A stretch of 32,504 nucleotides of DNA from Kosmotogaceae bacterium (GTDB lineage: Bacteria; Thermotogota; Thermotogae; Petrotogales; Kosmotogaceae): NCBI GenBank assembly GCA_016933635.1, contig JAFGAP010000034.1, positions 1 through 32,504 of the forward strand, given 5' to 3'. The position numbers were made by a program, and so were the translations under genes. Every line of letters starts with the position of its first letter. Position 1 is the stretch's first letter. Below are positions 7,386 through 16,074 of the stretch, one piece after another. The notes below the pieces were generated by a model. The model ran no database searches, was not told the DNA's origin, and was given only the letters and a program-made list of their open reading frames with translations.

Positions 7386-9176
7386 ATGAAAAGAATCGTC
7401 TTTGTTATAGTTCTTATGATGATACCGTTCGTTGCACTGGGACAGGTTGAAGAACTCAAAGCCAAAATAGCCGAAAATCCTTTGGATGTTGAGAGTCTCA
7501 AAGCATTGCTGGAAATCTACTATGAGAACTATGAGCTTGAAAACTATGGGGCAACACTGAAAGAAGTAATAATGGTTATTGATGAGATTCCTGAAGCAAT
7601 GTATCCGCTGATAGAAGAGGGAATTGAGAAGCTGCTTGAAAATGCTTATTCAGATTATGCTGAGGAAATTTCCGAGATCCTGTTCGATCTTCGTCCCGAC
7701 AAAAACTCTCTGCTTCTCTATCTTAAGTCCCTGAATAGCGGTTGGACCATGTCAGAGGAGGCTATTCGACAGTCTGTAAGCAGACTTAGCGAGGATCAGA
7801 TCGAGATTTACAAGTTTCTCCATGCGGAGTCTGTTGACCTTTATCCAGTCGATCTTCACCTGTTTGTATCGAAAATCCTTGTAGAGGATTTTGGAGAGAC
7901 CGAATACTTGATCCCTTATATTGTCGGGTTGATAGACGATTATGACTTTTCAACCGCTAGAAGTTTGCTAATTGAGAATGCAGAATTTCTTAGCTCTTCA
8001 CCGATGTATTACTATCTGAATGGAATTCTTGATCTCGAGATGGGCTACTATGATGGCGCTGTTGAATGGTTCCTGCAGGGCAAGTCCAGAGACGATGGTA
8101 CTGAGATTTACGAAGCGCTTTCTTTGATCGAGTATATATATATACCTGAATATGTAACCGACTTGTTCACTGCGATCGTACTGGCAAACGACGAGGAATC
8201 GCTGACTTCGAATATTCAGGAGTATGTTCTCAACTACGAGGAGTTGTCCTGGATCTTTTCATGGATTTCAAGAGTTCCTGAACCTAAGAAACTGGCAGAG
8301 ATTCTCTCAGATGAGGAGACTGCAGTATCGTACAACACGGTGAACTTCGACTTCGAGAAGATCAACATTGGATTCTACGATGCCCACGCATCACTTCTGG
8401 GAACAGTTTCAAGTGCTATTTACGGACAGTTTCTAGATGCGAGAACTTATGTCTACATATCTGAAAAGATGGATGGAGTAATAGTTGAAGGAGAGAGAGA
8501 AGCCAGATTTGACGGATATGATGTTTATTCTCTTTCCCCCAAGAGAGACCGATTATTGATCATGGATACTTGGGGAGAGTCAATCTCAATGGTAGATAGC
8601 AGTATGGATATTCTGTGGACATTGTCTGAAGAATACAGCATGGTGCCTGTCGCGTGGTCACCAGATGGATCTAAAGTTGTTGTGTCAACGGGCGGAGACT
8701 ACTTCTCAGTAATCGATGCCGAATCGGGGCAAGTCATCGAGTCAATCGAGAGTTTCTATGATCTGGTCTTCTTGTCTTCGGATGAAACTTACGCGGTAGA
8801 CTACGATGGGAAAATTGTCAATCTTACAACTGAATCCGTTCTCGATGCAGATGCTCCAGCCTACTGGGCTACTTACGGCAATAATGACAAGATAATCTAT
8901 CTCGAATACCCCGACGAATATTCGGATTTCTCTTACGATTCTCTTCATGTATATGACTTGAGCACCGGGGATGACAGCGTGATAGCTTATCACGCTATGT
9001 TTATGGATGCGCCGGTGCCTTCTGTGAAGATAGAGGGAGATTTCGTTTATTTCACAGAGAAGGATGTTCAGGGAATGCACAGGGTAATTGTTATGGATTA
9101 CACGACGAACGAGGTGCTGTTTGAGAGTCTGCCCAGTGAAGACATAATAATCTTCCCCGATGTTAGACCTGAATGA
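7386..9176 (+). CDS. Secreted helical-repeat plus beta-propeller protein, function unknown
   Basis: A 596-residue protein starting at ATG 7386 behind GAGGAGGTG. It has a clear signal peptide (basic KR, hydrophobic IVFVIVLMMIPFVAL, cleavage near ALG-Q). Residues about 20-320 are acidic and rich in Leu, Tyr and Glu, with paired-helix spacing that looks like TPR-type repeats. Residues about 330-590 contain repeated blade-like segments (VPVAWSPDGSKVVVS, YDLVFLSSDETYAV) as in WD40/TolB-type propellers. It is likely periplasmic or envelope-bound and a protein-protein scaffold. No catalytic motif was seen. A strong terminator follows directly. Confidence 0.7.
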   Translation: MKRIVFVIVLMMIPFVALGQVEELKAKIAENPLDVESLKALLEIYYENYELENYGATLKEVIMVIDEIPEAMYPLIEEGIEKLLENAYSDYAEEISEILFDLRPDKNSLLLYLKSLNSGWTMSEEAIRQSVSRLSEDQIEIYKFLHAESVDLYPVDLHLFVSKILVEDFGETEYLIPYIVGLIDDYDFSTARSLLIENAEFLSSSPMYYYLNGILDLEMGYYDGAVEWFLQGKSRDDGTEIYEALSLIEYIYIPEYVTDLFTAIVLANDEESLTSNIQEYVLNYEELSWIFSWISRVPEPKKLAEILSDEETAVSYNTVNFDFEKINIGFYDAHASLLGTVSSAIYGQFLDARTYVYISEKMDGVIVEGEREARFDGYDVYSLSPKRDRLLIMDTWGESISMVDSSMDILWTLSEEYSMVPVAWSPDGSKVVVSTGGDYFSVIDAESGQVIESIESFYDLVFLSSDETYAVDYDGKIVNLTTESVLDADAPAYWATYGNNDKIIYLEYPDEYSDFSYDSLHVYDLSTGDDSVIAYHAMFMDAPVPSVKIEGDFVYFTEKDVQGMHRVIVMDYTTNEVLFESLPSEDIIIFPDVRPE

Positions 9177-9183
9177 TGAAACG

Positions 9184-9213
9184 AAGGCCGGCTTAGCCGG
9201 CCTTTCTTTTTTT
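9184..9213 (+). terminator. Strong intrinsic terminator
   Basis: A perfect 9-bp stem AAGGCCGGC/GCCGGCCTT (9184-9192, 9196-9204) with a 3-base loop and a long T-rich tract lies 8 bases after the stop of the secreted protein gene. Confidence 0.9.
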
Positions 9214-9260
9214 GTAGTTCGCAGTAAATGATGAATTTTTGATAGGGATCTCTTAGAGTT

Positions 9261-10163
9261 CTATTTCTTTCCTGCAAAAGTTTCATCCAACTGTTCCTTG
9301 GTTATTAGATCGGAAGAGACCCCTTTCTTTGAGCAACAGTACCTGGCAGCTATCTGGCCTCTCAGAACCGATTCTTCTATAGTATATCCTTCAAGAAAGT
9401 AGCTTGAAAGAAACCCCGCAGCAAGACTATCACCTGCTCCGTTTGTGTCGACTACAGGTTCATCAAGCTCAACCGGACTGAAGAAGTTGATTCCGTTCTC
9501 CGTGCCTACTGCGCATCCTCTGTTTCCCATTCCACAGATCACAATTCTATCGTTTCGAACCTTCAGGTATTTTGAAATTATGGGGGTGGGATCTCGAAAG
9601 TTTGTTGATGAAAAGAAGAGAACGTCAGCCTCCCTAACATAGTCTTCTCTGTACAGGTCATCGGGATCCGTTATATCCTGGATATCTACGGAAATTACCA
9701 GTCCTTCTTCTTTGAGAGGCTTTAGAAGAAATCTGGACCAGTTCACAATATTGATGTGGGCAAGTTTGGTTCCAAATAGGTATTTCTTTATGGCTTCAGC
9801 ATCCGGCTTCAAAGTCATTGCGCCTCTACCGTCGTAGAAATTCTTTCGCTCTCCATTCTTGTACATGATATTTACGCTTCTCTTAGTTCCCAATGGGTCG
9901 GTCTTAAGGAAAGCGATGTCGATGCCCTGTGCAGAAAGAGTTTCCCGGATGTGGTCTCCAAAATAGTCTGATCCAACGAATCCAACAAAGCAAACCTCGT
10001 GGCCAAGCCTTTTCAGTGACTGGCTGACATATCCTCCCGCCTGGCCGATGCAATCGACTACTTCAGTAAATGTTGCCTCTACCGAAAAGTCTATCTCGCT
10101 ACCCGATAAATAGACGTTCGTATCAATCCCAATGGCGCCAATTACGGCCACTTCAAAACTCAT
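9261..10163 (-). CDS. PfkB/ribokinase-family carbohydrate kinase
   Basis: A 300-residue PfkB-fold kinase with the N-terminal motif GQAGGYVSQSLKRLG and the catalytic/anion-hole motif VDTNGAGDSLAAGFL (Asp is the catalytic base). It probably phosphorylates ribose, a nucleoside or a related sugar; the sequence does not decide. It is the last gene of the OsmC-iorA-iorB operon, 6 bases after iorB, with its SD (CAGGAG) overlapping the end of iorB. That tight linkage to an aromatic 2-oxoacid oxidoreductase is unusual and has no obvious metabolic explanation. Confidence 0.85.
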   Translation of the reverse strand: MSFEVAVIGAIGIDTNVYLSGSEIDFSVEATFTEVVDCIGQAGGYVSQSLKRLGHEVCFVGFVGSDYFGDHIRETLSAQGIDIAFLKTDPLGTKRSVNIMYKNGERKNFYDGRGAMTLKPDAEAIKKYLFGTKLAHINIVNWSRFLLKPLKEEGLVISVDIQDITDPDDLYREDYVREADVLFFSSTNFRDPTPIISKYLKVRNDRIVICGMGNRGCAVGTENGINFFSPVELDEPVVDTNGAGDSLAAGFLSSYFLEGYTIEESVLRGQIAARYCCSKKGVSSDLITKEQLDETFAGKK

Positions 10164-10169
10164 AAAGAA

Positions 10170-10751
10170 TTACTCCTGTTTAAGGACGCTTCTGAAAAGC
10201 TCAAGGTTCTCCTCGAGCAATTCTCCTCCCAGGAGATCTGAGAGAGCCCTTTCGTAATGCTCAACTGAAACTCCTGGGATCAGATTGTTATGAGCAATAG
10301 TCCCCATAAGAACTACATTCTGCATCCGGGGATCCTTCAAATCCTCTTTCAATACTGAAAGTACTTTTGAATTTCGATTTCTTGCCTCCCGTTCGATGTC
10401 ATCCTTCTTTACTTCTTTTGCCCTTCTCAAACGGACTTCCAGTGGTTGCCAAACCGTGTCATAGTATGCCAACGTCCCCCCCTCTCTAAGATAGTTCACC
10501 ATCCCCCTCAATGCTTCATGACGTTCAAGGGCTATCACCAGTTCGGCAGAGTGCTTCATGATCAATACCGAATGAACATCATTACCTATTCTTAGGTGAG
10601 ATGAAACCATACCCCCTCTCTGAGCCAGTCCGTGGGTATCGGCTCCGATAGCCCTCTGACCTGAGTGGTCAACTGCCCTAAGAAGAGTTTCGCTGAGCAG
10701 CCCTATACCTTGTCCGCCAACTCCAATGATGTAAATGTCAAATCTCTTCAT
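10170..10751 (-). CDS. iorB: Indolepyruvate:ferredoxin oxidoreductase, beta subunit
   Basis: A 193-residue gamma-domain protein of the 2-oxoacid oxidoreductase family. It opens with IIGVGGQGIGLLSE, the dinucleotide-like motif of the family, followed by GADTHGLAQRGGMVSSHLRIG, diagnostic of IorB. With IorA it oxidatively decarboxylates aryl pyruvates (from Trp, Phe, Tyr) to aryl-acetyl-CoA, reducing ferredoxin. It starts 12 bases after the iorA stop with a GGGTGA SD and is surely in the same operon. Length is normal for the two-subunit enzyme. Confidence 0.92.
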   Translation of the reverse strand: MKRFDIYIIGVGGQGIGLLSETLLRAVDHSGQRAIGADTHGLAQRGGMVSSHLRIGNDVHSVLIMKHSAELVIALERHEALRGMVNYLREGGTLAYYDTVWQPLEVRLRRAKEVKKDDIEREARNRNSKVLSVLKEDLKDPRMQNVVLMGTIAHNNLIPGVSVEHYERALSDLLGGELLEENLELFRSVLKQE

Positions 10752-10763
10752 AATTTCACCCCT

Positions 10764-12632
10764 TCACTGATCATCGGACTCAATTGCCTCTGAGGGGCAG
10801 GTTTGAACACAGGACCTATCTCCGATACAGAGATCGTCTTGAACCCAAACTGGGCCGTCCTCGGCAATCTGATAGCTCGGACAGGCAAAGTCAGCAATAC
10901 ATACATACTTTCTGTCGCATTTCCTTCCAACTCTTACAGGGTTTGGCAATGACTTACGGTTCCTTCTCAGTTCTCTCGTGAACTTCAGCATGCATGGATG
11001 CTTTGCGATAATCACCTTGAGGCCTTCTTCTTCAACAGCCTGTTCCACAAGAAGCTTGAGTTTAGATTGGTTGTATGCATCGACCTCACGAATATTCTCG
11101 ACTCCTAGTCCCTCTAGAACCTTCTTGACGGGAATTTTCCGTGTAACCTCTCTGAAGTTCCTTCCTACAGCGGGATGATCCTGATGGCCAGTCATCGCAG
11201 TTGTTCCATTTTCCATAATAATCAACGTAAAATTGTGCTTATTGAAAACTGCATTCACAATTCCAGGCAATCCCGCATGGAAGAAAGTCGAATCTCCAAG
11301 AAAGGCAACAACCCGCCTAGAATTGTTGAAAAGAGCAAGACCCGAGGCCGTACCACTTGAGTGACCCATACAGAGAAGAACCTGCCCCATCTTGTATGGT
11401 TCAAGGTAACCAAGGGTGTGACAGCCTATATCGGCCACAGTAATATCCGATTCTCGAAGGGCTTTCTTGATCGCAAAGAAGGCTGACCTATGGCCGCATC
11501 CTGGGCACATTTGAGCAGGTCTTGCTGGGAGAGAGAATGACTCTCTTTCTACTTGAGAAGGTTCTACGACATCCGGCCAGGTCTTTGACAGAACTTGACT
11601 CACCTTGTCAGGCGTGTATTCACCGATCCAATCATCAATATCTCTTTTGCCAATAATCTTTGTGCTCAATTTGCTGTCATAAGCCAGGGCCTTAACTTCC
11701 ATTTCCAATATATTATCCAGCTCCTCGAGTATCTTAATCTCTTCGTGAGATGACAGGAAATCCAATATCTCCTTTTCTGGAAGCGGATGTATTACTCCTA
11801 GCTTTAGTATATCCGGGCTTCTGTCAGATTCACTGAGTACGTCCCTAAGAGACAGAAAGGGAGCTCCTGCTGTAATGATCCCTATGGTACTGTCTGACCC
11901 GGCAATTACTGAGTTCAAGTTCAGCCCGGATGTAGCTTGTTTGAACCCTTGGAGTTTAGTCAATGCCCTCCGTTTCATTCCCAAGGCGTCGGCTGTAATT
12001 GGAATATATGGTCCATTTTCAATACTGAATCTAGGTTCATCATCTCGAACTTCCGAACTTAGATCTCTGAACTTTACACGTTCCTTGGCATGGCAAACGT
12101 GAGTGGAAAGCCTTACTATAACAGGTAAATGCATTTGCTTCGACAATCTTGCGGCTTCCAGAAACATTGAGTAGACTTCCGATGGGGAGGAAGGTTCAAG
12201 AACGGGAGTATAAGAAAGATGTGCAATGTGACGATTATCCTGTTCATTCTGTGAGGAATTTGCGCCTGGATCGTCACCAATCACAATTACCATACCGCCG
12301 ATCAGTTCCATTAAGGAAAGCTGAACTAAGCTATCGGCAGCAACGTTGATACCCACACTCTTGAAGAATACACAGGATAAGTGACCGTTCACTGAGGCTC
12401 CAAAGGCTACTTCAGTGGCCACTTTTTCGTTTACTGAGAACTCGAAGTACATTGGATTTCTTTTTGAAGGAATTGAAGCTATCGCTGCGGCGATTTCCGG
12501 GGTTGGGGAACCGGGGTACGATGTGACAACTCTTACCCCCGCCTCCAACATCGCTCTTACAATTGCAGTGTTTCCCATCATAATCTCCGAACCACTTTCT
12601 TTGGAGAGGAGTATATCACCAATCCTCTTCAT
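10764..12632 (-). CDS. iorA: Indolepyruvate:ferredoxin oxidoreductase, alpha subunit
   Basis: The 622-residue catalytic subunit. The N-terminal pyrimidine domain has TSYPGSPTPEIA and the middle has the TPP domain (MCPGCGHR, GDSTFFHAGLPG, and the NGTTAMTGHQ loop). The C-terminal ferredoxin-like tail normally carries two CxxCxxCxxxCP motifs for 4Fe-4S clusters. Here both lack the second Cys: CDRKYVC...CP has Lys at about residue 575 and CIGDRSCVQTCP has Asp at about 605. I checked both codons (AAG, GAT) in the DNA. The Asp could ligate iron, as known for some ferredoxins; the Lys could not in the usual way. The start ATG 12632 has an AGGTGG SD. Confidence 0.93.
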   Translation of the reverse strand: MKRIGDILLSKESGSEIMMGNTAIVRAMLEAGVRVVTSYPGSPTPEIAAAIASIPSKRNPMYFEFSVNEKVATEVAFGASVNGHLSCVFFKSVGINVAADSLVQLSLMELIGGMVIVIGDDPGANSSQNEQDNRHIAHLSYTPVLEPSSPSEVYSMFLEAARLSKQMHLPVIVRLSTHVCHAKERVKFRDLSSEVRDDEPRFSIENGPYIPITADALGMKRRALTKLQGFKQATSGLNLNSVIAGSDSTIGIITAGAPFLSLRDVLSESDRSPDILKLGVIHPLPEKEILDFLSSHEEIKILEELDNILEMEVKALAYDSKLSTKIIGKRDIDDWIGEYTPDKVSQVLSKTWPDVVEPSQVERESFSLPARPAQMCPGCGHRSAFFAIKKALRESDITVADIGCHTLGYLEPYKMGQVLLCMGHSSGTASGLALFNNSRRVVAFLGDSTFFHAGLPGIVNAVFNKHNFTLIIMENGTTAMTGHQDHPAVGRNFREVTRKIPVKKVLEGLGVENIREVDAYNQSKLKLLVEQAVEEEGLKVIIAKHPCMLKFTRELRRNRKSLPNPVRVGRKCDRKYVCIADFACPSYQIAEDGPVWVQDDLCIGDRSCVQTCPSEAIESDDQ

Positions 12633-12665
12633 AGGATCCCACCTTTCAAAAGATATTCTTTCATG

Positions 12666-13064
12666 TCACGCGAAATCGATTTCCCAGAAAATGTCAGCTA
12701 CGCTGGATATTGTTTTGTATACTGAACAGTACTTAGTCGCTAGTTCGAAAGACTTCTCCAAAGAACTTCTGTAAGATGCATCCACTCCACAGACTCTAAT
12801 CTTTATTTGACAAAGCTTCAAAGTAGTTGGAATCTCTTCCCTCTTTTCTCCGGATAATTCGATTTCAGTTGAGACAATCTCAACCTTCTTCTTTTTCAGA
12901 ATATCGAGAAATGTAGCGTAAAGGCATGATGCAAGGCTCATTAGGAGTAGGTCGTAAGGAGCTGCTCCTTCTTTTCCAATTCTTATCCTGTAATCTGAAT
13001 CGGTGATTCCAGTACCGGAGAAGCCATCTTTGAAATCTACCTTTGAGTGTACTCTACTTCCCAT
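12666..13064 (-). CDS. OsmC/Ohr-family protein
   Basis: A 132-residue OsmC-fold protein starting at ATG 13064 with a perfect AGGAGG SD. Both reactive cysteines expected in the family are present: Cys47 in SLASCLYATFL and Cys113 in TKYCSVYKTI. Relatives reduce organic hydroperoxides with dithiol donors, though many anaerobe members have no assigned role. It is the first gene of the operon with iorA, 33 bases upstream. Protection of an oxygen-sensitive Fe-S enzyme would be a sensible role but is inference. Confidence 0.85.
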   Translation of the reverse strand: MGSRVHSKVDFKDGFSGTGITDSDYRIRIGKEGAAPYDLLLMSLASCLYATFLDILKKKKVEIVSTEIELSGEKREEIPTTLKLCQIKIRVCGVDASYRSSLEKSFELATKYCSVYKTISSVADIFWEIDFA

Positions 13065-13201
13065 TTCTTACCTCCTCTGCATTTTGATTGGAAAGCGACT
13101 ATTTGAATTAGATGTTTCGAAGATCAAACGGACAGCGTTGATAGAAAGAAACGAAACACCTGGTTCACGACAACTGTCGGTTATACAGGTTAGATCATAA
13201 C

Positions 13202-13230
13202 AATAATCAATATTAACATTCAGATGTCAA
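13202..13230 (-). promoter_or_regulatory. Candidate promoter of the OsmC-iorAB-kinase operon
   Basis: A consensus minus-strand TTGACA (13230-13225) is followed after 17 bases by a weak -10 (ATTATT, 13207-13202). The leader to the OsmC SD would be about 125 bases. No strong RNA structure was seen in it. Confidence 0.4.
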
Positions 13231-13301
13231 GAAAAACTTAAATACTAGACAGCGTAATAGACTCTCGAGACTGATAAGTACAATATATTAGGAGGTGCGA
13301 T

Positions 13302-14279
13302 GTGAATCCATACGCGTTGTTTAATTCATCTCTTTATCATGGAACTTCTTCAAGCAAGGGTTTCTTTGAAGGCTGGTACTTCAAGTTCGTTGACAGGAAG
13401 AAAGAGAAGTCATTTGCTGTCATACCGGGAGTGTCCTTGAATTCATCGAGAGGAGATGCTCACGCTTTTGTTCAATTCCTCTCGGGCGGTAAAAACGAAT
13501 CCGGCAACTTTGACTATCCCTTAGAAGAGTTCCGTTTTGATAAGAAACACTTTTCTGTTGAGATCTCGAAAAATCATTTTTCGGCCGAAGCGGTGATTCT
13601 GGAAATGTGCAATGAGAATCACAGAATCGCTGGGAACATAAGGATCTTGGAGCCGTACCTTTGGCCTAGAAAGTTCTATTCCCCCGGGATAATGGGGCCT
13701 TTTTCCTTTGTACCTTTCATGGAATGTTACCACGGCGTCGTCAGCATGGACCACAAACTTGAGGGAGAAGTGAGAATCGATGATGAACTGATAGATCTTT
13801 CCGGAGGCAGAGGATATATAGAGAAGGATTGGGGAAGATCATTTCCAGAGGCTTGGATCTGGATGCAGAGCAACAGCTTTGATCTCGAGAGAACCTCATT
13901 TATGCTGTCGATTGCAACGATTCCATGGTTGGGAATGAGTTTCACCGGTTGCCTCTGCGCATTTCTGTTTAAAGAAAAGCTCTACAGATTTACTACATAC
14001 AGGGGGGCAAAGATAGATAAGGTAGAGGTTTTGGGAAACGAAGTATTCCTCAAACTGAGACAGGGCAGATTCTCCTTGAATGTCAGTGCAAAAAAGACTT
14101 CTGGAGCGCGTTTAATTTCGCCTGTCGAAGGTAGCATGAGCGGGAAAATTGATGAATCGCTTACATCAGAAATAACGGTGAGACTCTTCCAAAACGATGC
14201 GGTCTTGTTTGAAGGTATCGGGACAAATTCTGGCTTGGAGGTTGTTGGAGAGCTTAAGCTGAAGGGAAGAAATAGATGA
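13302..14279 (+). CDS. Tocopherol-cyclase-family (beta-barrel lipocalin-like) protein
   Basis: A 325-residue protein resembling the tocopherol cyclase / CrtC-like superfamily of beta-barrel proteins. It shows the hallmark FFEGWYFKFVD near the N-terminus, HAFVQFLSG, FSPGIMGPFS-type strands (here YSPGIMGPFSFVPFMEC) and the strongly conserved GGRGYIEKDWGRSFPEAWIWMQSN. Bacterial members outside phototrophs have no settled function; they probably bind or modify a lipid or isoprenoid quinol-like molecule. The start is GTG 13302 with GGAGG 6 bases upstream; the ATG at 13300 is followed at once by TGA. Single gene, terminated downstream. Confidence 0.75.
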   Translation: MNPYALFNSSLYHGTSSSKGFFEGWYFKFVDRKKEKSFAVIPGVSLNSSRGDAHAFVQFLSGGKNESGNFDYPLEEFRFDKKHFSVEISKNHFSAEAVILEMCNENHRIAGNIRILEPYLWPRKFYSPGIMGPFSFVPFMECYHGVVSMDHKLEGEVRIDDELIDLSGGRGYIEKDWGRSFPEAWIWMQSNSFDLERTSFMLSIATIPWLGMSFTGCLCAFLFKEKLYRFTTYRGAKIDKVEVLGNEVFLKLRQGRFSLNVSAKKTSGARLISPVEGSMSGKIDESLTSEITVRLFQNDAVLFEGIGTNSGLEVVGELKLKGRNR

Positions 14280-14317
14280 GACTATGCTGCTTTGATCATT
14301 AGATGATTGAATAATAT

Positions 14318-14360
14318 CGCTGAGGGGATTCTTGCAGTTTCTCTTCAGCGGTTTTATTTT
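14318..14360 (+). terminator. Intrinsic terminator after the tocopherol-cyclase-like gene
   Basis: An 11-bp stem with two G-U pairs, CGCTGAGGGGA (14318-14328) with TCTCTTCAGCG (14340-14350), is followed by GTTTTATTTTA. Confidence 0.75.
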
Positions 14361-14368
14361 ACGTGTTT

Positions 14369-14404
14369 GTGAAAGAGGGCATCCCGAGTCTTCTGGATGC
14401 CCTC
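14369..14404 (-). terminator. Intrinsic terminator of the ABC exporter operon
   Basis: A perfect 10-bp stem GAGGGCATCC/GGATGCCCTC (14375-14384 and 14395-14404) lies about 37 bases beyond the permease stop. On the minus strand it is followed by TTTC only, so the U tract is modest. It faces the preceding plus-strand terminator, giving a convergent terminator pair. Confidence 0.65.
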
Positions 14405-14440
14405 CAACATAGGATTACGAAAGAATCATTTTCAAATCCT

Positions 14441-15271
14441 CTAGCCACTTCTTTTCAGCACCCCTCTTTTCTTTGCCCACGCCTCCATTCTCTTGAAAAA
14501 CATTAAACCTAATGGAAGTAGGAGTGCCCCAAGAAGAATCAGAGGCCAAACATCATTCCACATCTCCGGCATGGTTCTGCCTTCAAGTATAGATGCTCGC
14601 ATCCCTCTTAAAGCATAAGTAGCGGGAGATAGCTTGCCTACTTGTTGCATCCACACCGGAAGCACATCGATTTCGTAGTATACACCTGAGAACATCAGAA
14701 GCAGGGCCTGAAAGATATGAACTACCTGAACGCCTTTTTCAGGTGAGATCAGGGGCAAAACGGCAGCGACAATTCCCAGTCCAACGAATGAAAAACTTGA
14801 AACCGCCAGTATTCCAGCCGCCGACAGGAAATTGGCTCTTCCAAGATCTAGATCGAAGAAGACCGAGACGACTACTAGAATAAGACCACTTCTAAGTATT
14901 CCATATAGTATGGCATATCCACACGTACTCAATAGATGAGTAGCTCTTCTGACAGGTGCCATGAAGGTGTATTCGATAGTCTCTTCCCATCTTTCCCAGG
15001 CAACGGTCTCGGCTACTATCTCGAAGAGAATTGAAAGGTAGCCCCACAGTATCGATCCAAGCAACATGTAAAGAATCAGATAGCTTGTATCAAGCTTCGT
15101 CCCTGAAAAGGCTTCAATTCCCTTTCCGATGAAACCCATTGTCACAGAGTTTGCCATGGTGTAAGCAAAGAAGACCAGTTCCCACTTCCAGTATCTCTTC
15201 GTGAAATTGAAATTCCGTTCAATAAAGGCCCAGGAGGCTCGAAGCTCCCGGGCTAACGCCTGCGAACTCAT
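14441..15271 (-). CDS. ABC-2 type transporter permease
   Basis: A 276-residue integral membrane protein with about six hydrophobic segments and the ABC-2 permease layout: first TM after a cytosolic helix (WELVFFAYTMANSVTMGFIG), a coupling region VAWERWEETIEYTFMAPVRR, and the late motif LSPATYALRGMRASILEG. Its start overlaps the ATPase stop by 4 bases (ATGA). Such two-gene exporters move drugs, lipids, polysaccharides or peptides outward; the substrate is not readable here. The micro-ORFs directly upstream make a peptide or antibiotic link worth testing. Confidence 0.88.
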   Translation of the reverse strand: MSSQALARELRASWAFIERNFNFTKRYWKWELVFFAYTMANSVTMGFIGKGIEAFSGTKLDTSYLILYMLLGSILWGYLSILFEIVAETVAWERWEETIEYTFMAPVRRATHLLSTCGYAILYGILRSGLILVVVSVFFDLDLGRANFLSAAGILAVSSFSFVGLGIVAAVLPLISPEKGVQVVHIFQALLLMFSGVYYEIDVLPVWMQQVGKLSPATYALRGMRASILEGRTMPEMWNDVWPLILLGALLLPLGLMFFKRMEAWAKKRGVLKRSG

Positions 15272-16062
15272 GCTGACTCAACCTCCTGATATTCGGCCTC
15301 TTCGATGCTCATTCCGGTAAACTCGAGAAAGACATCTTCGAAGCTTGGATTGTCAACTTTACCGAGCAACTGCTTCTTCAGTTCTGAGGGTCTTCCAGAC
15401 GCAACGATTCTTCCTAAATGAATTATCGCAACGTAATCACAGAGTTTCTCCGCTTCATCCATGTCATGAGTTGTCAATAGCATTGTTGTATTCATGGTGT
15501 TCTTCACATCGTTAATTAGACTCTGAACATCCCTCTTTGCCCTCGGATCAAGTCCCGTGGTCGGCTCGTCCAAAAGAAGCATTTTGGGTTCAGTCATAAA
15601 GGCCCTAACAATAGCTACCTTCTGTTGCATACCCCTGGAAAAGTCTTCTAGCGGATCTTTCAATCTCTTGAGATCCAGCCCGAATCTCTCCGCGAGACCG
15701 TTTATCTTTTTAAGAGCCTCACGCCGAGGAATTCCGTAGAGTCCTGCTGAAAAACAGAGATTCTCAACTGCGGAAAGCTTCCTGAAGAAACTTGCCTCGA
15801 CCGAAACTCTGTTTATCATTCTTTGAACCGAAGCAGAGTTGCTAACGGAATCGTATCCGAAAATAGATATGCTTCCCCTGTCTGGGATCAAGAGTGTTGA
15901 GGCAATTCTTATAAAGGTTGATTTTCCCGAACCGTTTGGACCGAGAAGACCATAGATCTCTCCTTCCTTTATTCTCAAACTTATCCCTTTTAGGGCTTTA
16001 ATTTCCTTTCTACTCTTTTTGAAAGCCTTCACAATATTGTTGGCAAGCAAAGCGTCTGCCAT
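15268..16062 (-). CDS. ABC exporter ATP-binding protein
   Basis: A 264-residue ATPase with Walker A GLLGPNGSGKST, a signature region DFSRGMQQKVAIVRAF, Walker B KMLLLDEPTTGLDP and H-loop LLTTHDMDEAE. It is the CcmA/DrrA-like type that pairs with ABC-2 permeases. The SD (GGGAGGTGA) overlaps the stop of the micro-ORF at 16075-16179, so translation is probably coupled to it. Transcription appears to come from the promoter at 16687-16714 through a leader ORF and terminator, which suggests induced expression. Confidence 0.92.
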   Translation of the reverse strand: MADALLANNIVKAFKKSRKEIKALKGISLRIKEGEIYGLLGPNGSGKSTFIRIASTLLIPDRGSISIFGYDSVSNSASVQRMINRVSVEASFFRKLSAVENLCFSAGLYGIPRREALKKINGLAERFGLDLKRLKDPLEDFSRGMQQKVAIVRAFMTEPKMLLLDEPTTGLDPRAKRDVQSLINDVKNTMNTTMLLTTHDMDEAEKLCDYVAIIHLGRIVASGRPSELKKQLLGKVDNPSFEDVFLEFTGMSIEEAEYQEVESA

Positions 16063-16074
16063 TTTCTCACCTCC

